A DNA stretch of 64,000 bases from Aquila chrysaetos chrysaetos (Eukaryota; Chordata; Aves; Accipitriformes; Accipitridae): NCBI RefSeq assembly GCF_900496995.4, contig NC_044020.1, forward strand, positions 14,836,001 through 14,900,000, written 5' to 3'. Within the stretch, counting starts at the first letter, position 1; each line of letters opens with the position of its first letter. Shown here piece by piece: positions 10,186-22,390 of the stretch. The position numbers and the translations under genes were made by a program. Below the pieces are notes generated by a model, which made no database searches, was not told the DNA's origin, and was given only the letters and a program-made list of their open reading frames with translations.

Positions 10186-13100
10186 TTCCTAACAGATCAA
10201 GCTCAAGCCTTGCTTTGTCCTCTCAGGATAACTCTAACTCCAGTTCAGACTGGTTCTGATGCCAAATAGTCCACTTAACAGAGATACTGCTGTTGTAAAT
10301 GAAGCTGCAGTCACAGGCAGCTCCTAAAGGGGCTCGTATAACATGAGTGGTAATGTTAGTTGAACGTTCCTCTTGATTTGCAATTTGAATTTAAAATATA
10401 GAGAAGTGATTGCTGGAGCAGTGGCACAGACTGTCAAGTCTAGCTCTGGCATGGCTTCCATAAGAGGCAGTTGGGTATAACACTTCATGCACTTTAATCA
10501 TGAAACAAAAACTACTCCTAGCTCAAATGTTAATAATAAGTTTTGAGATTGAATGCTGCTATTGACAATGTTCCTATACTCAAACAAAGCATTCAAATCT
10601 GTCTTCTGGTAACTATTTCTACTTAGGCACCAAGGCTTGCAGCTCAGCATGATGCCTATGCCAGTGAGTCTTTCAGATGAGAAACCAATAGCATTAAACC
10701 CCTAAACTATAGCTTCTTGAAAATACTTAGGCTATTTTCCCCTGGAACTCTGCAGGAGTGAATGCAAGACTTAGACTTGCATATTACTGAACTAATCAGT
10801 GCTTTAACATTTAGCAGATTCTGTTTGAATCCCCTCTCTCTTCCTTCACGTGGATATGCCTCTCATTGGCACCTTGATTTTAGACCCCTTCTAAAACTGG
10901 AGGGGCAACTGCAGGGCTAACATGCTGCAATGCCCTGGAACCTCTTCCTCAGTCTAAAGACGACAGGATCATCTCTCCAATCTTATCTCTGTGCTGAAGA
11001 ATGTGGATTTTGTCAAGAGTAAGAAGTCACTGTGCTCAGGCTAGACTTTATGTATACTTGTCTTGGCAGTTTTACTCTTGTATGGCTACATTGAGAGTTT
11101 TACTCTTCTACATGTCTAGTTCCATTAGCACCCATGCTAACACCTTGGACCATGCCGACACAAATTGTCTGCATGCTTACAAGAGAGACAGCATTCAGAT
11201 TACTAGGTTAAAGCTATTGTTGATCTTATCCACTTCATCTTCACTTGTGGCAACTTTAAAAAAATAAAAAATTAAATCTTCCTTCCTACACTGTAGCAAC
11301 TAGTTGTGTCTCCACTGGCACCACACTAGCAATTTTGTCATGGGCTAGCTTGGAAGAGCGTTTCTTAACAACTGTGTGACCATACCCACATGTATCTAAG
11401 CCTGTGATATATCTAACATGATAGGAAGATAGTGTTATTATAGGAACAGACACTGGAGCTTCCTTACTGCTCAATCTGTGACAAAGTTGATTCCATGTCC
11501 CTTTCCTTGCTACAGTCAACCACATAAAAAAAGTATAGATAACTATCTATAAAGAAGACTGACAGCTAACACAGCTGCTGCTATTAAATTCAACAACCAT
11601 AATGATAGGTACCAAGTCATAGTTGAGGCTCAGATACCCCTGCCTCTGCTCTAAGGAGAGCTGTCAAGATGTAATTTGAAGGGGATTTTACCCGTGAGGA
11701 ATGCTCCCCTAGAGGAAGACGCATGCTTTTGAGAGAACTGCTTGAATGTTACAAGGAACTACTTCAGTATGAGCAAAGCTTTTCTAGTCTTGTACCCCTG
11801 GTTGTCACATACCATCCTTCTCTAGTACTTGCATGGAAATTCATTAAGCGTTCACAACTGTACTAGGGAAGCCCATGTATTGAAAGAAACCTTCCCAGGG
11901 CCATCTGTGCTGGCCTTCATACAGATCCCCATTTGCATTAACCTGAGCACAAGCAGAGCGCTCTATCCTTCATAACACACCTAAAATGTGCCTGAGAAAA
12001 AAAACATACAGAACTTGACTGTTCATCTCTGCCATTCTACAACAGCAAATACTGCCCCACCCCCCCCCCCCCCGAAACATTATTGACATCCCCAGATTCT
12101 GCATCTGCCCTTCCAGGAATATACCCAAAGTGCTCTTGCAGTAGGTGTAAACCTAAGCAACCATTCTGCAGCAGAATGAACTCTCACTGGCAATCTGTAA
12201 AGGGCAAAACCCCCATACTGATAATGAGTAATGTTCTGTACAGAGTAATCACTCTCTCTGGTCCTAGTCCTCAGACCTGTAGGTCCCTTACTACAAAAAT
12301 ACCCAAAGATGAGCCCAAAAGCCAAAATTCATGATGCTACTAGATTCCAGAAATATGTACTCTGTTGAGTGGTTTATGGCACGTTAAAATCGATGTGGTC
12401 CACAGGAGATACGTTACTTGTCTTTACAACTGGCCTTTGTTCTCCCGAGGGTGAAATTACCGTATCAGTTTTCTTTCTTCCTCATGCTCATCACCTCGCT
12501 TTATTCCATGGGGATGCTAACTACTTTTGCTCTCAAAAAATGGTCTTACAGTTATCCTTCTAGCTAAACTCTGAGCAGTGTATTTCTCAGCTTGCATTTA
12601 TTTTTGAAAGCTACTGGTTCTATTTCAGGCTTGCACACCTGAAAACCTGTCTAATTTTTCCAATTATATGGTTTGTTCAATAGAAGTTATTACTTTAACC
12701 TAAAAATATCCTGCCTCTGGTCTTGACCGAACTTATTACTTAAACTCAGCTTTTTTACTTAGCTGGCACAAATAACTATCCCTCTGGTGTTCCAGTTAGA
12801 AGTTTGAGCCCAAACAAAATGACTTAGTTATGAAATAGTCTCTCTTTGCTCCAAGTACAACTCCACAGTCTCTTCAAGCGGCCTCCCATTTTTTCCCATG
12901 AAACTTCATAGATAATTTTGTTTCTGTTAAACACAGGCAAAGACTTCTGCCCGTGATTAGACACACACCCAAGGAGCCCTTTGGGTGACAAATATCTGCA
13001 GGTTTGGAGCCATTGATGGGAGCGAGGAGATGGGGGTCAAAAGCAGGTAAATTATGTAGTGCTAGTTTTAAGGTTAAGTAGGATTAGACTAATGCTCTAT

Positions 13101-16100
13101 TCCTGCCCTGCTACAGCTACTTCCTATTATTCAAAGGTGCCTGTGTTGTGACAGATTATCGTTACCTCTAAGTCATGCAAAGCCATTTATCTGGGAAATT
13201 ACTCAGTACCAGTGTCTGCTCTTTGTGAGACAGCAGGATAAACTTCAAATTAGGGAGTATTACTCTGTATATAGGCCATACAGAGGACTTCAGTAGACAC
13301 CAGATGAATGAGGGACTGCTGCGAATCAGTTTATCAGATGGACAAATTAAATGTCATGTGAGGAGTTATTTGTGAAGAAAAAAAATTATTTCATTTTCCA
13401 ATTTTAGGATTTCTGCCTGCTGATCCATCCACTCATCTTGATAGCATACGGTTTTATCAGTACTTCCATGTTTTTTTTCTTTTTTTAAATTCCCATTTTC
13501 TTGCATTTTTTACATTCCTGGTAGATTACTGATATAAGACAGGGAGAGAGCTGTTTGTAAGTGGCCTTTTATCCAAAATATTATGACTCTCTCATTGTTG
13601 TCTTAATGGTTTACAACGCATTTTACCTCCTCTAGCTACAGAGGCTTTCAGCATTTTAAATTTATAATTGAAGGGTTTGTTATATTTGGCTTTCATAACA
13701 AGAACCACTTGAACAGTTTCCTTATTTAGTACACATGTAATTGACAATGTGTAGGGGAATGTTTGTCTTTTTTTTTTTTTTAAATACAAAGAAAATTGTT
13801 CTCTTTTGTGAAAAGGCTGTGAAATATTTATCCTCCTTGTCTCTGCAGCTGCAAAGAAAGCTCTAAACTTCTAGACAAAAAGTTGCTATTATGCTCTGGG
13901 GAATGGGGGGGGTGCATGTTAGAAAAAAATTACACTGCTAGGCAAGCTACTCCCTGGGTCACTTTGTTCTGTTATGTTCACAATATATCAGGCACTACAT
14001 GTGCCGTAAATAGAGAAATTCTGAATAAAGATTGATATTTGTTCTTTGTCTGATTTAGACCAGGCTTGGATTTGCTTTTTTGCAGGTGCTAGCACAGAAT
14101 GCTGCTTTAGTATTCTTGTGCTGCTGTTTAGTTTGTAGGGTGTAGGATGCTGTTGTTTATTCTGCTGTTTGACCTTCTGCTTCTTAATCTTGTCTTTCAG
14201 CAGTATCTGCCCAGAATCTATCTTTGCAGCAGAATATAAAATTGCAGCAGGTTGTTACCTTCAGATGAAACTTGGGCTTCGGTAAGGGAGATAATGATCT
14301 GAATTTCTGGGTGTCACCCAGCAACGGTATTGCTGCACTTTGTATTAACAGTTTAGTAGAAGTCATTTCAGTTACCCACTGCTTGCTGGTGCTGTTGTGG
14401 GCTCAGGACTGACCACTTGGCGACTGGATATTTGGAAGGTATTTGAATGGTTTCAACATGCTTATTTTGCATTAGAACCAAACCAAACCTGTGATACAGT
14501 TTTACAAAACAGAATGGCATTGAAACATCCAGTAGAGGAGCTTGTATGATGGTTGTGTGACATGAGAGCTTTTGACTTTGAAAACCTTTCACAGGAAATT
14601 TGCAGAAACAGACTGCTCCATGAAATGCTCAGATTTGACAGACCGTTCAAAATGAATTGCACTTAGTCACCCAAATACAGAGTAAATGTTAAGAGGCAGA
14701 TACTTGTTGATGTGAATGAAGTACAGCGAGTACTGAGTACTAAGAATATGTGACACAGGGAGGCAAATCTAAGCAAAAATATTGGGTTATGTCTCAATAG
14801 CATGGTGCAGAGGAATTGGAGGCTGCAGTTAGATTGGCTTCTCACTTGAATGCCTCAACCCAGATGAATGCTATGATCTGCTTTGACATCTTGACCTACC
14901 ACTGCTTTGCAATCTGTAGGCAGATGCACACTTCTCTGAAACGCTGTTTCTGGAAGTCTTGTGGACAAGCCTAATCCCAATGATTTTCTGGCATTGATGT
15001 GTAGTATCCTAATTTCTAAGGGCAGAGTCAGCTTTCCAAGTGGAAGTGGGAACATGCTTATGTTCACTTTGTCTCTTCCTTTTCCCTCATTCCCTTCTTT
15101 GTTCCCTCCAGCAGTTTCAATCTGCATTGTAATAGAATAATAATTAGGGTTTCTAATCCTTTTTTTGAAAAAAGAAAAATGATATAGTTTGGACTCCTTG
15201 AAATCCTTGCCTGGTCTCAATTTAGATTTGGACTATAAGCTGAAAAGTTGAGAATGAAAGAGATTTTTCAAGCACAGGGTTGTCAGTGTGAGCTTTGTAT
15301 TGGGATAAGAGGGAGGAAACATTAAAAAAAATATTTTTTTTTACTTCTTTCACCAGTTAAGTAGTACATGGTCCCTGTCCCCAATTCCTTGACTTCTCTC
15401 TAGATTCCCCAATATAATAAAGAAGATAAATCTTGCCATTCTGATATGTTTAACACTTCAAAAACAAATAATCTCTTATCTATGTGTTTTTCTCTTTATA
15501 CTCTCCCTCAGATCTGTGAAGATGCTTTGCCTCTTTGAAAACACAATAGAGCTTTGCCAGTAATGCAGACAGAAAATGAGTCATGAAGAACATTTCCCTG
15601 TTTGCCTGCTGTTAACACCCATGCGTCTACCTAGACTTAGGATTTCTATCATTGTTTACATCAATCACCTGAAACAGCCCTCAGAGCTCTCCCCATCATC
15701 CCTCTCTTTTCTCACTGACCTGAGCTGCGTTGCCTCAGAACGCAACTACATCAGCTTCCCTTGTGTTTGAACTTCTGGTATGGAAACCAGGGCAGAGGGT
15801 TGGATTCTGGGCAAACTTTGAAACAAAGGATGGGAATGGAGTGTGCTGCCTTCCACATGGAAAATCTGATGCCTGGGTGACAGCAGGAGAGTCGCTGTAT
15901 GTCTCTGCCTTGACTTTCCCTTTTCTTGTAAAGTAGGCATAAATGTTACATTTCCTGATTAAGTTACCTTATTTGTTGTCTTCAGGTGTGGTGTTGTCCT
16001 TGGCTTGGAGTAGGGCTGAACACAAAAAATAATTTGTAAATGGTAAAAGGTGAGGGTAACTGTATTCTCTAGTTTTATTATACAACTATGGTAACAATTG

Positions 16101-17075
16101 GGTTTGGAAACAAAAAGAGGCTTGCTTAATAAAAAAGGAAGGAGAGTGCTTTACTCATAACCCTAAAGAACAGAAACTCCTTCAGTGAAGAACTGTCAAC
16201 ATACAGTATTATATTTTTGTGTTGGGTAAGTTTGTTGCTTTTTCTTTTTCAGCTGCAGTTAAAAGTATGGCATTGAAACACTCCTGTTCTTTATGCTGTT
16301 GGATTTCTGTGCTCTGAGATATGTGCAGTAATTTCTTGCTATGCATGGAGAATATGTATAAATACCATAGACTTAAGTTCCAAAAAAGGCTTCAAATGGT
16401 CAGTGATTGCAAAAAGCCCGTCTGAATTTATGCTGGTTTTATTAGGATTTCATGCTGTATGAGATTAAGATCTACTACTATTCATGTAAAATTTTTGTGT
16501 TTGTCCAGCTAAAGTACAACATAACAAATTGAGGTTGTAGAACTATTTTCTTGTAAAAGTGTGCTTTCAAAGTCAAAACTCTGAAATATGGAAGTTGAGA
16601 AACTGAAATGGCATCAAAGTAGTGACTGCCAGTTTCCAAGCTGATAATTCACTGTGCTTCTCAACATAAAAACTTTATATCATTCAAATTTTTATGTAGA
16701 ACCACCCTTTTATTTTTATTTTTTGAGAGAAATTATAAGACAAGGCTGTTTACATCAAGCAGTGTACAGTTAAATTCCAATGTGAATCTCTTATTACTCT
16801 CTACCAAAGATAGCCCCAGCTTTAAAATCAGTCTGGTTTACCTATCTACATATAAACTCTGGATTTGTATCTTACACTTCCAAAAATCCCAGACACAATC
16901 ACCCTGGACTTATAACCATATTAAAATACTGTACTAGGGAACTATATTTCTGTTCACAACTTCTTTATGTTCCTAGCTGGGTATTGAAGGTGTCCCATAC
17001 TCCACCAAATGCTGTGGTCTGATCAGAAGCGTGGGTTGCTCAGCCAGAGGGGAAAAGCCAGGAGCGGTGTGCTGG
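10186..17075. other. Long gene-free stretch
   Basis: No supportable gene. It holds a 14-C run at 12060-12073, several A- or T-rich homopolymers (for example 13770-13782) and T-rich blocks near 13470-13510. Open frames up to 121 codons (14855-15220, minus) lack recognisable domains, codon structure or splice context. It may be intron or intergenic DNA. Confidence 0.5.
12060..12073 (+). repeat. Poly-C tract (14 C)
   Basis: Uninterrupted run of 14 cytosines, preceded by CCCCA. One of five C runs of 11 or more bases on this strand of the window. Confidence 0.95.
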
Positions 17076-17080
17076 GTGAG
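17076..17080 (+). repeat. Target site duplication, left copy
   Basis: GTGAG directly before the LTR. The identical GTGAG follows the LTR at 17637-17641. Confidence 0.9.
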
Positions 17081-17636
17081 TGTCGTGGTTTAACCCCAGC
17101 CAGCAGCTCAGCACCACACAGCTGCTCACTCACTCCCCCCACCCAGTGAGATGGGGGAGAGAATCTGAAAAAAAGTAAAACTTGCGGGTTGAGATAAGAA
17201 CAGTTTAATAGGACAGACAGGAAGAAACTAATAATGATAGTAATAACAATACTAAAATGACAATAATAATAAAAGAATTGGAATATACAAAACAAGCGAT
17301 ACACAATGCAATAATTGCTCACCACCTGCCGACCGATGCCCAGTTAGTCCACGAGTGGCGATCCCTCCCAGCCCCACTCCCCCCAGTTTATATACTGGGC
17401 ATGATGTCACATGGTATGGAATACGCCGTTGGCCAGTTTGGGTCAGCTGCCCTGCCTGTGTCCCCTCCCAATTTCTTGCTGGCTGGGCATGAGAAGCTGA
17501 AAAATCCTTGACTTAGTCTAAACACTACTTAGCAACAACTGAAAACATCAACATTCTTCTCATACTGAACCCAAAACGTAGCACTATACCAGCTAGTAGG
17601 AAGAAAATTAACTCTATCCCAGCTGAAACCAGGGCA
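17081..17636 (-). mobile_element. Solo LTR of an avian endogenous retrovirus (ERVL-like)
   Basis: A 556-bp element is bounded by TGTCGTGGTTT at the left and AAACCAGGGCA at the right, imperfect inverted ends of the retroviral TG...CA type. It is flanked by perfect 5-bp direct repeats GTGAG (17076-17080 and 17637-17641), the size expected for ERVL integration. Read on the minus strand it shows LTR order: U3 starting near 17636 with CTGGTTTCAGCTGGGATAGAG, a TATATAA box at 17388-17394, an ATTAAA poly(A) signal at 17204-17209, and a U5 end at 17081 with GGGTTAAACCACGACA. I recognise this as a common bird LTR family. No internal viral genes remain, so it is a product of LTR-LTR recombination. The intact target duplication and promoter box suggest a moderately young copy. 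Confidence 0.92.
17388..17394 (-). promoter_or_regulatory. LTR TATA box
   Basis: TATATAA on the minus strand within the LTR, in the context CCCAGTATATAAACTGGGG. It would start transcription leftward, roughly 30 bases downstream (near 17360), into the flanking DNA below 17081. Whether it is active is unknown. Confidence 0.7.
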
Positions 17637-17641
17637 GTGAG
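17637..17641 (+). repeat. Target site duplication, right copy
   Basis: GTGAG directly after the LTR, identical to 17076-17080. Confidence 0.9.
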
Positions 17642-19080
17642 GGAGATCCTAGGTGGGGAAAGTTGTCCCACCTAGCCAGCAGACCAGCAGAAAGACATCT
17701 GGGACTTTAGAGGTGTTTTTTGTAGGTAGTTCCTGTAAGTGTTGGATGCAAAGCCAGGATGCCCAAAATCATCCTGCCCAAAATCATGTGTGACCTCAAA
17801 GAGAGGCATTATGTGGCCGTGTTTGACTACGTTTAGTTTTGTGGACAAAGCAACGCAGAAGGTTCTTCTGCCTGCATGCTGCAGGACAGTGTCATCATTG
17901 CACAACCACTGTGGTGAGCTATTAGTCAGAAGGGGATGAGCCATCAGTGCTAGCAACAAAAAGCAAGTTTTCAGATGATGTCATGAGGATGATGAATTTT
18001 AATGAAGACTGAGAGGTTTAACCCCAAAGGCATGGCTGGTTATGAGGAGGTACAAGCAAGGCTTGAGGAGAGGTGGCCCACGTGAGGCAAAGTCTCTTCT
18101 TTTATCTTTGCTCTTGTGTTCTACCTTTCCTCTGGTATCGGGTAACGTGGTGGTTTTTTTAGTCATCTCTTCTCAGTGCCAAGCATCAGTGCTTGAAGTG
18201 TGGCTGCTCCCATCATGGGAAAGGACAAAACGCTGGAGAGTTGGACTTGCTGCCCTTTTGCCAGCACAGGGAGGGTGCAGGTGGTGGGTACTCTTGGGTG
18301 AAGCTACCCCTTCTGGGAATAGCTAGCAGCTTACCTGCTCTGGCTTCTGCATCAATGGCAACCAGAGCAAGTTTGCCTTCTGCAAGAGACAAAATGGGCA
18401 CTGGAGCCATGTCCATCTTGCTGTCCCTAACAGGTTATTGCCCTTTGCATTACCTACCTTGTCTATGCCTGCAGCTGACCTTGGTTATACCTCTATATCG
18501 TGCTGTTTATATAGAGAAAAAAGGAAATAAATTGCTTTTAAAATCTATTTGATCAGAGACCAATTTTCAATAATCAAAGTAAGCAGATCTGAATTCAAAA
18601 TATTGAGGATAAGAATATCTTTTATAAAATGATGATGACCTGATTTACTGAAAGCTATCGGGTAATATCCAGTTCCTCAGTGCAGTGTTCCCTTCTGCTC
18701 TCGTATTGAATTTGAGTTCATCTATATAAAAACCTCTTAATAGATAACACAGTTTATAAGCACTGACAAGAAAAAGAATGTGCAAAAAGGGTGTTAAAAG
18801 GAAGCAGTCAATAAACACTACTCTTACCCTTTTATTTATTCGTTTTTCCAAACTCCTTTGGATTAACTTGCATCAGTATCTGTACTAATACAGGGTTACA
18901 CTCCAGGGGACAAAATGCTAGGAAGGAATAGTTAAGCTGTGCTCTTAGCATTAAAACAAGATTTGTTGCCATACATTGTCTGTGAATTCCCTTGAGTGTC
19001 TTCAAATGAATTGCTAGGGTTTATTAAGATCTGTGTTTTCTATGCTCAAGTTGGCTTCCTCTGAGGGGTCTGAAATTCAG
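17642..19080. other. Gene-free stretch between LTR and CpG island
   Basis: Just after the LTR, CTAGGTGGG and CCCACCTAG form a 9-bp inverted repeat (within 17645-17680). A 13-bp unit TGCCCAAAATCAT is repeated with period 15 (17760-17772 and 17775-17787). Overlapping open frames occur on both strands at 17672-17959 and at 18042-18552, but none has a recognisable domain. The sequence becomes AT-rich from about 18500. Confidence 0.5.
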
Positions 19081-19084
19081 TGAA

Positions 19085-19715
19085 TTCCTCGTAGCGGTAT
19101 TTCATCCCGATTTCCCCGCTGTGTGTTTATAGGGCAGCCCGGCCCTCGCCAGCTCGTGCAGGCTGTGGGAGTTGGCTCTCTCCGTGGCCGGCCGGGAGCA
19201 GGGCCACTGACAGCCTCCGCTGCCCGCCCGCTCTGCTCTGAGCTCCCCATCCGTCTCCTCCCAGCACGCACCGCGGCGAGCGGTGCCGAGCCCCGGTGTG
19301 GGTGGCAGGTCACCCTCGGCAGGGAGGGCTTTGCAAAGAACGAAGGCGACCACGTCGGCTCGATGACTTTTGTGGGTGAAATAACTCCCGAGAAGAGCGA
19401 CAGTGAGTCAGTGCGGTGGAGCAGGGTTAAGCGCGGGACGGACGACCAGCGCTGTGGCACTGCTGGGCGTTCCGGAGTGGCCGGTTGGCACGGTGTGCGC
19501 AGCCGCGTCTCAGCTGAGCGTGCTGCTGGTGGGGCGGCGGGGCTGGGGCTGTTCGATGTGACCTTGGCTCTGCCCCTGCTGCACGCCGGGAGGGTGGCTT
19601 GGCTGGTCCACCCTTGCACTCCCCTGGGAGCATCCGTGAGGAAACGGCTGAGGAAGCAGGCTCGCTGGCAGCTCCCAGCGGGGGTCCAAGCCATTCCTCA
19701 GCCACAACGGGAAGA
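19085..19715. promoter_or_regulatory. CpG island, probable promoter
   Basis: By direct count there are about 50 CpG dinucleotides in roughly 630 bases, far above the surrounding DNA and close to the number expected from its base composition, so CpG depletion is absent. Such islands in vertebrates usually mark unmethylated promoters. Motifs inside include a perfect AP-1 site TGAGTCA (19404-19410), a nuclear-receptor half-site-like TGACCTTGG (19559-19567) and several GGGCGG/CCGCCC-like blocks. A GTGAGT donor-like sequence follows GCGACA at about 19403. Long frames run through on both strands (about 200 codons each), which is expected where stop codons are rare. No known protein is seen. It probably serves a lncRNA, a bidirectional promoter, or an alternative first exon of a distant gene. 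Confidence 0.78.
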
Positions 19716-20736
19716 GAAAAGTGGGGAAGTTTCTTGCCACCCAAGACGCTGATTAAGAGGGGGTGCTGCTCTGTGTGGTTGTGCAAGGAAACTTCAGCAC
19801 AGGGGCAGGTGGGAAAGTGAGAGAATGTTGAAAGTGCAGTGGAAGACGGTGAAGCGAGCAGCTTGGGGAGAAACCTCCGGGGAACTGCGATGATACAAAT
19901 ATCAGTCGGAGTGGTGCAGCTTCCCGAGGCTGTATCTGGAAGGGGAGGTACTGAAGTGTGCTCGGGGGTATAATGCTCAGGCAGTTAGCTAGAAAGAGAG
20001 CGCCAGTTTTCCCTGGTTCTAGGCATTCAGTCTTTCCGTATAATTTCTGAAGGAGATAGAATTACTAAAGATGTCTCCATCCTCTTGCCATTCAATATTT
20101 CTTTCTCTCCCACTCCCTAGCACTAATATATTCCAGATTTTTATTAGCCAGGAAATGCTACCTGAACCTCCCTCTCCATCTTCTCTTCTATCAAGCATGT
20201 GGGTGTTTTGACAAATTACCACCTACTCATCAGCTGGAAAAATCAGTTCCTTCCACATTATTTTTCACTACAAAGATTAACAGCTGGTAAACCATGACTA
20301 AAATTGCTGAGGTAGATGGGAAGCAAGTCTCCAAAATGTCCTTAATCTAGGTAACATCTCCACCAAATGTAAGTAAACAGCCTTATTTCGTTGTACGTTC
20401 AATACTCCTTTGAAACAACTTCAGTTGGATGGCACTTCTAATGAGTTAGGACTAGGTAATGACTTGTTGCTCCCCCCAAATAGAGTGATGGTAGGAGTCC
20501 TTAGGAGGAAGTGGATGTTCGAAGAAGAAGTATTAAGAAGTTCTTCTCCAGTATAAGCAGGCCAAAAGAAATTACCTCTTCTTTTTGGGGGAAAATAAAC
20601 CTAAGACCTTGAAGTGGATCTTTCTTGTTCTTCATTGGCCCAAAAGTATCTTAATTCTGGATCTTTTAGGCTAACCAGGAAGAAGGGAGAGTCCCTTCTT
20701 AACTGGGAGTATTAAGTCTCTACCTGACTTAATTAT

Positions 20737-20818
20737 TTTTGTCATCAAATTTAGAGTGAATTTCTGTGGGATAAATAATTCGTTTTGTCATGAAATATAA
20801 AGTGATTTTCTGTGGGAT
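20737..20818 (+). repeat. Imperfect direct duplication, 36-bp unit
   Basis: Units at 20737-20772 and 20783-20818 match at 32 of 36 positions, both starting TTTTGTCAT and ending TTTCTGTGGGAT. Period is 46 bp. This looks like an old local duplication, with no known repeat family. Confidence 0.85.
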
Positions 20819-21100
20819 TCCTCAGATCTGTGATCTGAATTTCTCTGGGCCTGAGATTTTTCCCCAGTGCTGATACCTTCTTATTTTCTTCTTGGCAGTT
20901 TATTAAATATTTCCAAATGTACAGGGAATCCATAGAATCTATTTGTATGCCCTAAAGGGCTATTTTCTTAGACTAAAAGTTCTACTAATTTTTCTGATAT
21001 GTTTCTAGTCATATTGATATAGTAGGATCCTCAGTGCATATACTGAGGATTCAGCTTTCAAGCACTCTTTTAATTACTGTTATTAGTAGTAGGTTGGTTG

Positions 21101-21133
21101 TTTTTTTGTTTTTTTTTTTTTTTTTTTTTTTTA
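21101..21133 (+). repeat. T-rich homopolymer tract
   Basis: A run of T interrupted once by G near its left end, directly before ACAGAGAGGG. It could be a minus-strand poly(A) or simple replication slippage. No retroposed body is recognised on the right side. Confidence 0.85.
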
Positions 21134-22259
21134 CAGAGAGGGAAAGAAATAGAACAGGAGCAAGATCAGGAACAGAAATGAGATCTGCATATGTTTGTGA
21201 GGCCTTAGATAGATGACAGTGGCTGAGCAGTGGGCTGCATTCTCTGTATGAGACAGAAAAAAGACTGAATGGCACTTCCTAGACTGATCCATGAAGGGGC
21301 TCGTATCCAAGAAAACAAAGGTTTAGAGCATAATTATCCTTTGAACTACATGTACAGTATGGTTCAGAGACCACACTAGAGCTACTCTGAAGTAAAGCTT
21401 CTGAGATGCATACACTGCACATGTATAGTTCCTGACATGGGCTGCTTTGATCTCCTAATTCACTTCTAATGCACTAATGTATGTGTAAGCTGGGATCACA
21501 TTGTGTAATTCAGCTCTACTCAACCTGAAATTCATAGTATTTTCTAAAGTTTACTGTGGGGAAAACACACATGGATATGTTTGATTTAGCATCAAGGAGA
21601 CAGATTCTGTAGACAGATAAAGAATATTGAAAGTAAATATCTCTGCGGCACATTCCTACATGTGAACCTCTATTCATCTGATCTGCTTAATTGTGAGAAA
21701 GGATGAATGTTGAAGGAAACCCAATCAAAAATATCTTATATAAACCCTGACTTTTTAATCTAGTTTTCTCCCTATTTTATTTGGAAGTTTGCTTTGTCAT
21801 TGTAAGTAGTAATGAAAAGTGTTGATGGTGTTGCTCTACTGAATTCTGTGGGTCTTAGAGATTCAGCCAAATCTCACCAAAAAAATTTTAAAAGGTCACA
21901 TGAGAACATTCTTAGTCTTATGAATCGGTTTTGTTCCTTGTCAATGGGGCATAACCATACTTGAAGCTACTGGATATTATATTTGCATAAGTGTGGCTCC
22001 GCTTGGGAATGTGAGCTTAGCAAAGTCCATCAGTGTTGGTACCTGTCAGTTAACTCCTCTCTCTTTCTTTCTGAATCTGTGGATGCAGTTTCCTGTTTGA
22101 GATAATGTTGATTCAGCAAAATAATGATTTTATTTCCTGACAATATTTTTTGAAAAATACTAAAGTGGCTACACCTCCACAGATATATAATCAGATTTCT
22201 TCATCCCTTGTCTGAGGGCTCTGCAATTAGAAATCCACAGTGCTTCACTAGAGATACTT

Positions 22260-22390
22260 AAGCTTTCATTTATGCAGATGCTTTCATCCTAAAGGGTCCC
22301 TGAGTACTTCTCAAACTGCTGGCCAAATCCAAAGCCTGTTGATGTAAGTGGAAAGACTCTTACTGACTTCAGTGACCTTTAGATAAGCTC
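22260..22390 (+). repeat. Ancient amniote interspersed repeat (tentative)
   Basis: The blocks CTTTCATCCTAAAGGGTCCC, then GGCCAAATCCAAAGCCTGTT, GTGGAAAGACTCTTACTGAC and TTCAGTGACCTTTAG resemble widely dispersed, very old sequences found in birds, turtles and crocodilians, typified by 'aaatcc..aagcc..gaagtcaatggaaagactc..attgacttcagtgggctttgga'. The family name cannot be given from memory with certainty. The copy is diverged. Confidence 0.42.

Larger units (their letters stand above)
19716..22259. other. Gene-free stretch with T-rich tract
   Basis: No supportable gene. It contains a long T-rich homopolymer (about 21101-21133) and an imperfect tandem duplication at 20737-20818. The remainder is AT-leaning unique sequence. 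Confidence 0.5.

Noticed and set aside
17672..17959. 95-codon minus and 66-codon plus frames next to the LTR
   Set aside because: Considered as a decayed viral or host gene piece because of the position, but no motif is recognisable and part is a 15-bp tandem repeat.
19077..19786. Open frames of about 120-209 codons on both strands over the CpG island
   Set aside because: They overlap each other in opposite directions and different frames, which is expected where GC-rich DNA has few stops. The compositions are Arg/Ala/Gly/Pro-rich without any recognisable domain.
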